A stretch of 64,000 nt of DNA, taken from contig NZ_JACBFQ010000003.1 of assembly GCF_021401125.1 (NCBI RefSeq), forward strand, positions 186,001-250,000, read 5' to 3'. The stretch comes from Xanthobacter sp. NM-59 (GTDB taxonomy: Bacteria > Pseudomonadota > Alphaproteobacteria > Rhizobiales > Xanthobacteraceae). The stretch's first letter is position 1. Each line of letters begins with the position of its first letter. This document shows positions 60,716 through 64,000 of the stretch, piece after piece. Below the pieces are notes generated by a model. That model was given only the letters and a program-made list of their open reading frames with translations. It had not been told where the DNA came from and ran no database searches. The position numbers were made by a program, and so were the translations under genes.

Positions 60716-61641
60716 CCCCTCCCACGCACCAACCCGCCGGCTTCACCCTGTTGGCAAGGCGCATCGCCCCGGTGCGCGCTGCGTGGGTGATATCGGGCCT
60801 GCCCGCCCTGCCGGCACGGTGGCTACCCATCGGGAAACAAGACGACGGCGGAAGGGGAGACCAACGCCGCGCCCAGCGCACCGGATGGCGCGCGATGATC
60901 GGTCCCGCCCACCGTCCCGCCGGCTTCACCCCGGTGGCACGGCGCATCGCCCCCGTGCGCGCTGCGTGGGTGATATCGGGCCTGCCCGCCCTGCCGGCAC
61001 GGTGGCTACCCATCGGGAAACGAGGCAGCGGCAGGCGCCGCCACGTCCAGGACAGCGGATGGCGCACAAGGACTGGCCCCGCGCACCAGCCCACCGGCGG
61101 CACCCCAATGGAAAGGCGCGTCGCCCCGGTGCCCGCCGTGCGGATGATAGCGCGGGTGATATCAGGCCTGTCCGTCCCGGCGGCGCGCTGGCTGCTCATC
61201 GGGGAACAAGGCGACGGCGGAAAGATTGGCCGACGACGCCCAACCCGCCACGCCGAATGGCGCTCAATGATCGGTCCCCCGCATCAGCCCGTCGGCCCCA
61301 CCCCAGTCAAAATGCGCGTTGCCCTGGTGCGTGCCGCGGGGCCGGTATCGGAGCTGTTCACCCTAACTGCGGGGCGGCTGCCCAACTGGAAACCACGCGA
61401 CGGCGGAGGCAGCGGCGGACGACGCCACGCCCGCCGCACCGGATGGCGCTCTATGATCTGCCACTCCCTCCGGCCCGCCAGCTTCGCTGCGGTGGAACGG
61501 CGCCTCGCCACGGTGCGCGCCGCGCGGGCGGAGTCGGGCCACTCCCTCCTAACGGCGCAGGGGCTGCCCAACTGGAAACAGGGCGACGGCGGAGAAATTG
61601 GTGGATGCCGCCACGCCGCCGCAACGGGTGGTGCGCAATGA
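60712..61641 (+). repeat. Five diverged tandem copies of the gspI-gspJ junction forming a 309-codon frame
   Basis: The start of gspJ plus the end of gspI is repeated as units beginning at 60712, 60895, 61069, 61267 and 61453 (steps 183, 174, 198 and 186, all multiples of three, then 185 to gspJ). Each unit carries a copy of the gspJ N-terminus: MTPPTHQPAGFTLLARR, MIGPAHRPAGFTPVARR and so on, ending LPIGK or LPNWK like gspJ LPNWK. Each then has a stretch resembling the gspI end (GATGGCGCxC then ATGA). The copies lost Glu at +5 and gained Arg in the hydrophobic core, so they cannot act as pseudopilin signals. The frame ends in ATGA at gspJ. It is probably a decaying duplication array; expression is unknown. 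Confidence 0.85.
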
Positions 61642-62330
61642 CCCGTCCCGCGCACCACTCTGCCGGCTTCACCCTGGTGGAAATGCTGGTTGCCCTGGTG
61701 CTCGCGGCGCTGGTGGTGTCGGGCCTGTCCGTTCTGACGGCGCAATGGCTGCCCAACTGGAAGCGCGGCATCGAGCGGGTGGATAATGCGGAGCGGGTTG
61801 CCCTCGCCTTGCGCCGCATCTCGGCCGACATCGGCGCGGCCACCTTCGTGCCCGCCACGACGGAACGCCCGCGCCCGCTGTTCGCGGGCGGTCCCTCCGC
61901 CGTCACCTTTGTGCGCACGGCGCTGGGGCCCAATGCACGGCTGGGCCTCGAAATCGTCCGCCTCGCTGCCGAGGGCGGCGGGCTGACGCGCAGCACCGCG
62001 CCCTACGTGCCCCGCGCCGCCGGCGATGCCGCGCCACGGTTCGGCGCGCCCGTGCAGCTGTTGCGGGCGCCCTACCAGATCGACTTTTCCTATTCCGGGG
62101 AGGACGGATTGTGGCGCGGCTCCTGGTCCGATGTCGACCAGCTGCCGCGCGCCGTGCGCATCGTGGTGCGCGATGGGCGCACGGGCCGGCCGCTGAACGT
62201 GTCCACCGTCGCGGAACTGCATGTGGAAGCGCCGGCCTCCTGCCTCAGCAGCGCCATGCTGCCGATCTGCAACGGCTCCGGCACCTCGGACTTCGGCCCG
62301 GCCCCACCGGCGGAGGGACAGGCGCCGTGA
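61638..62330 (+). CDS. gspJ: GspJ, minor pseudopilin
   Basis: 230 residues from ATG 61638 (MTRPAHHSAGFTLVEMLVAL). The class III signal is intact with Glu at +5 and a hydrophobic helix (VLAALVVSGLSVLTAQ). The mature part includes VDNAERVALALRRISADIGA and YQIDFSYSGEDGLWRGSWSD, with a Cys pair near the C-terminus (ASCLSSAMLPICNG). It is coupled to the upstream repeat frame (ATGA) and downstream gspK (GTGA). An N-terminally extended frame runs upstream to 60531 but is Arg-rich and not credible. Confidence 0.94.
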   Translation: MTRPAHHSAGFTLVEMLVALVLAALVVSGLSVLTAQWLPNWKRGIERVDNAERVALALRRISADIGAATFVPATTERPRPLFAGGPSAVTFVRTALGPNARLGLEIVRLAAEGGGLTRSTAPYVPRAAGDAAPRFGAPVQLLRAPYQIDFSYSGEDGLWRGSWSDVDQLPRAVRIVVRDGRTGRPLNVSTVAELHVEAPASCLSSAMLPICNGSGTSDFGPAPPAEGQAP

Positions 62331-63211
62331 CACGCCCTGCCCGCATCCTTCGAGCGCACGGACAGGATGGCTTCATCCTCGTCGCCGTCCTCTGGATTCT
62401 GGTGGCCCTCGCCACCTTTGCCGGCGCCTATGCGGCCTATGTCTCCGCCACCGCGCGCAACGCGTCGGCGCTGCAGGAGGAGGCCGCCGCCCGCCCCCTG
62501 GCGCGTGCGGCGCTGGAGCTCACCGCCTTCCAGCTGCTGGCCCAGCCGGCGACCGCGCGGCCGGCGAGCGGCAGCTTCTCCTTTCGCATGGGCAAGGCGC
62601 GGGTCGCCGTGAGCTATGTGGAGGAAACCGCGCGCATCGACCTCAATGTCGCCCCGCTGGAGCTGTTGGCCGGCCTGTTCACCGCCCTCGGCGCCGACCC
62701 GAAGGCCGCCGAGGCCGATGCGCGCCACGTCGTCGCGTGGCGATCGAGCGACCCGGAGGAATCCCCCCCGTCGGAAGCCGCCCTCTATCGCGAAGCCCAG
62801 CTCGGCTATGAACCGCGCGGCGCGCCTTTCGTGCATGTGGACGAGCTGTGGCTGATTCCCGGCCTGCCGGCGGAGCTGGTGGCGGCGGCGCTGCCCCACG
62901 TCACCGTTTTCAGCGGCCAGGCGCAGGTGAACGCCGCCATCGCCGGCCCGGTGGCGCAGGCCGCCGCCGACTTCGCCCGGGCCGGGGACAAGACGGACGA
63001 ACCGCAGCAAGACCCCGGCCGCTCCGACGCTGTCAGGGTGACAATCCGCGCGGATTTCGATAGCGGACGACAGCGGACCATCGAAGCGGTGATCCTGCTC
63101 CGCGTGGCCGGCGACGTGCCCTATCGCGTGCTGGCCTGGGACGAGGACGCGCCGGGGCCTGCACACGGGCGCTTGTCGGCGGAGCCTGGGGGATTGGAGA
63201 GCGGGCAATGA
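62327..63211 (+). CDS. gspK: GspK, tip pseudopilin
   Basis: 294 residues from GTG 62327, overlapping the gspJ stop. The class III signal GQDGFILVAVLWILVALATF lacks Glu at +5, as is usual in GspK. The mature protein has TARIDLNVAPLELLAGLFTA and the helical insert PFVHVDELWLIPGLPAELVA, typical of the GspK alpha domain. It caps the pseudopilus with GspI and GspJ. gspL follows with an ATGA overlap. Confidence 0.95.
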   Translation: MTRPARILRAHGQDGFILVAVLWILVALATFAGAYAAYVSATARNASALQEEAAARPLARAALELTAFQLLAQPATARPASGSFSFRMGKARVAVSYVEETARIDLNVAPLELLAGLFTALGADPKAAEADARHVVAWRSSDPEESPPSEAALYREAQLGYEPRGAPFVHVDELWLIPGLPAELVAAALPHVTVFSGQAQVNAAIAGPVAQAAADFARAGDKTDEPQQDPGRSDAVRVTIRADFDSGRQRTIEAVILLRVAGDVPYRVLAWDEDAPGPAHGRLSAEPGGLESGQ

Positions 63212-64000
63212 CCCTCACGGGGCTGATGGATCTGTTCTCCGCCTGGCTCGACACGGTCGCCGGTTTCATGGCGGAGCTGCTGGCGCGGGCCCGCCACCGC
63301 GAGGCTCTGCGGCTGACCGAGGCGGCGGGGGGCGTGTTCCAGCTCGCCCTGTCCAACGGCGCCACCATGGCCCTGCGCCTCGACGGCCCGAATGGACCCG
63401 ATGTGCCCCAGGCCATCGCGGCGCGGCTGAAGGACCAGCCGGTGGAACTCCGCCTCGACGGGCGGCGTCTGCTGGCGCGCCCCCTGGAGCTGCCCAAGGG
63501 GGCCGAGCCCTACCTGCCCGGCATCGTGCGGGCGCAGATCGACCGCCTCACCCCCTGGACGGCCGAGGAGGCGCTCTATGGCTGGACCGCGCCACAGGAG
63601 GCCCCCGGCGAGCGCATTCGCCTGACGGTGGCGGCGACGCCGCGCGGCGCCATCGCGCCCCTCCTTTCGCGGCTGCGGGGGCTCGCGGTGGGCCCCATCT
63701 CCATCGTCGCATCCCTGGAGGAGGCGACCGGCCCCACGCCCGTGCGCTTGCTGGAGCAGCACGACGGCGCGCCCTGCGAGGCGGGGCGCATCCGCAAGAT
63801 ACTGATGGGGCTGCTGGCGGGTACAGCGCTGCTGGCCGCCGCCACGCTGGTCATCTCCGATTTCGCCGTGCGCAGCCTGAATGAGGAGCTGGCGGGCATC
63901 GAACAGAGCACCGCCGCCACGCGGCGCCTGCTGCTGGCCGCGCGTGACGGGCTGGGGGCCGATGGCCCGGCCCTGCGCGCCCTCGAACGGCGCAAGCGCG
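63208..64000 (+). CDS. gspL: GspL-like assembly protein (3' end cut off)
   Basis: 264 residues visible, starting MTLTGLMDLFSAWLDTVAGF and overlapping the gspK stop. The cytoplasmic part includes LELPKGAEPYLPGIVRAQID and RLTPWTAEEALYGWTA, the pattern of PilN/GspL-type proteins (short cytoplasmic actin-like half). A membrane helix (ILMGLLAGTALLAAATLVIS) and a coiled periplasmic start (RSLNEELAGIEQSTAATRRL) follow. It anchors GspE. The rest, and likely gspM, lie beyond the window. Confidence 0.85.
   Translation, partial: MTLTGLMDLFSAWLDTVAGFMAELLARARHREALRLTEAAGGVFQLALSNGATMALRLDGPNGPDVPQAIAARLKDQPVELRLDGRRLLARPLELPKGAEPYLPGIVRAQIDRLTPWTAEEALYGWTAPQEAPGERIRLTVAATPRGAIAPLLSRLRGLAVGPISIVASLEEATGPTPVRLLEQHDGAPCEAGRIRKILMGLLAGTALLAAATLVISDFAVRSLNEELAGIEQSTAATRRLLLAARDGLGADGPALRALERRKR

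Noticed and set aside
60588-61199. A 203-codon minus-strand frame with internal repeats
   Set aside because: Its repeats mirror the gspJ-derived array on the other strand; composition is Arg/Pro-rich and there is no start signal.
60531-62330. A 599-codon frame suggesting an N-terminally extended GspJ
   Set aside because: The first 369 codons are Arg/Pro-rich, lie in gspI and the repeat array, and would place the class III signal inside the protein.

Overview
This is a high-GC (visibly about 70 %) stretch of an alphaproteobacterial chromosome. Gene content and order fit the Hyphomicrobiales, probably the Xanthobacteraceae (Xanthobacter/Azorhizobium/Ancylobacter-like). Pointers are the tolQRAB-pal-cpoB cluster beside ybgC and ruvCAB, the DUF4164-zapA-6S RNA-fau block, a PodJ-like Sel1 protein, a tkt-gap-pgk-class I aldolase run as in facultative autotrophs, rpoH beside rluD, and a toluene-monooxygenase-type Rieske ferredoxin. 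No tRNA, rRNA, CRISPR array or insertion sequence was seen.

Layout. 1-9.5 kb (minus strand): cpoB (cut by the window edge), pal, tolB, tolA, tolR, tolQ, ybgC, ruvB, ruvA, a DUF1772 membrane protein and ruvC, covering envelope constriction and Holliday-junction processing. 9.6-17.2 kb: a 969-residue PodJ-like polarity protein, a MerR regulator, yebC, a YmdB-type phosphoesterase, fau, a 6S RNA gene, zapA and a DUF4164 gene. 17.5-23.2 kb: a glycolysis/Calvin-cycle unit (tkt, gap, pgk, class I aldolase) with one clear promoter and two terminator-type hairpins. 23.2-41.7 kb: mixed housekeeping genes (ThiE-like protein, secreted Sel1 protein, suhB-like, mutL, comF, grxC, a nitrilase-family amidase, DUF1178, rpoH, rluD, a Lon-substrate-domain protein, a YbbN-like thioredoxin, a molybdopterin oxidoreductase, a Tat-exported amine oxidase, ispA, mtgA, yciB, an Rrf2 regulator). 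41.9-47.6 kb: an hlyD-rbbA-permease export operon and a lone Rieske ferredoxin.

47.9-64 kb is the most unusual part. It holds an outer-membrane protein made of two tandem beta-barrels, a 688-residue secreted protein with 14 cysteines and no recognised family, and a type II secretion system (prepilin peptidase and gspD leftward; gspE, F, G, H, I, J, K, L rightward, running off the end). Between gspI and gspJ lies a roughly 930-base array of five diverged copies of the gspI-gspJ junction, each carrying the start of gspJ. They form one open frame that ends in an ATGA overlap with the real gspJ. The secreted protein is a reasonable candidate substrate of this secretion system, but that is inference from position and signal peptide only.

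Three copies of a roughly 60-base dispersed intergenic repeat (about 8951, 26384 and 41791) and several palindrome clusters sit in the spacers.
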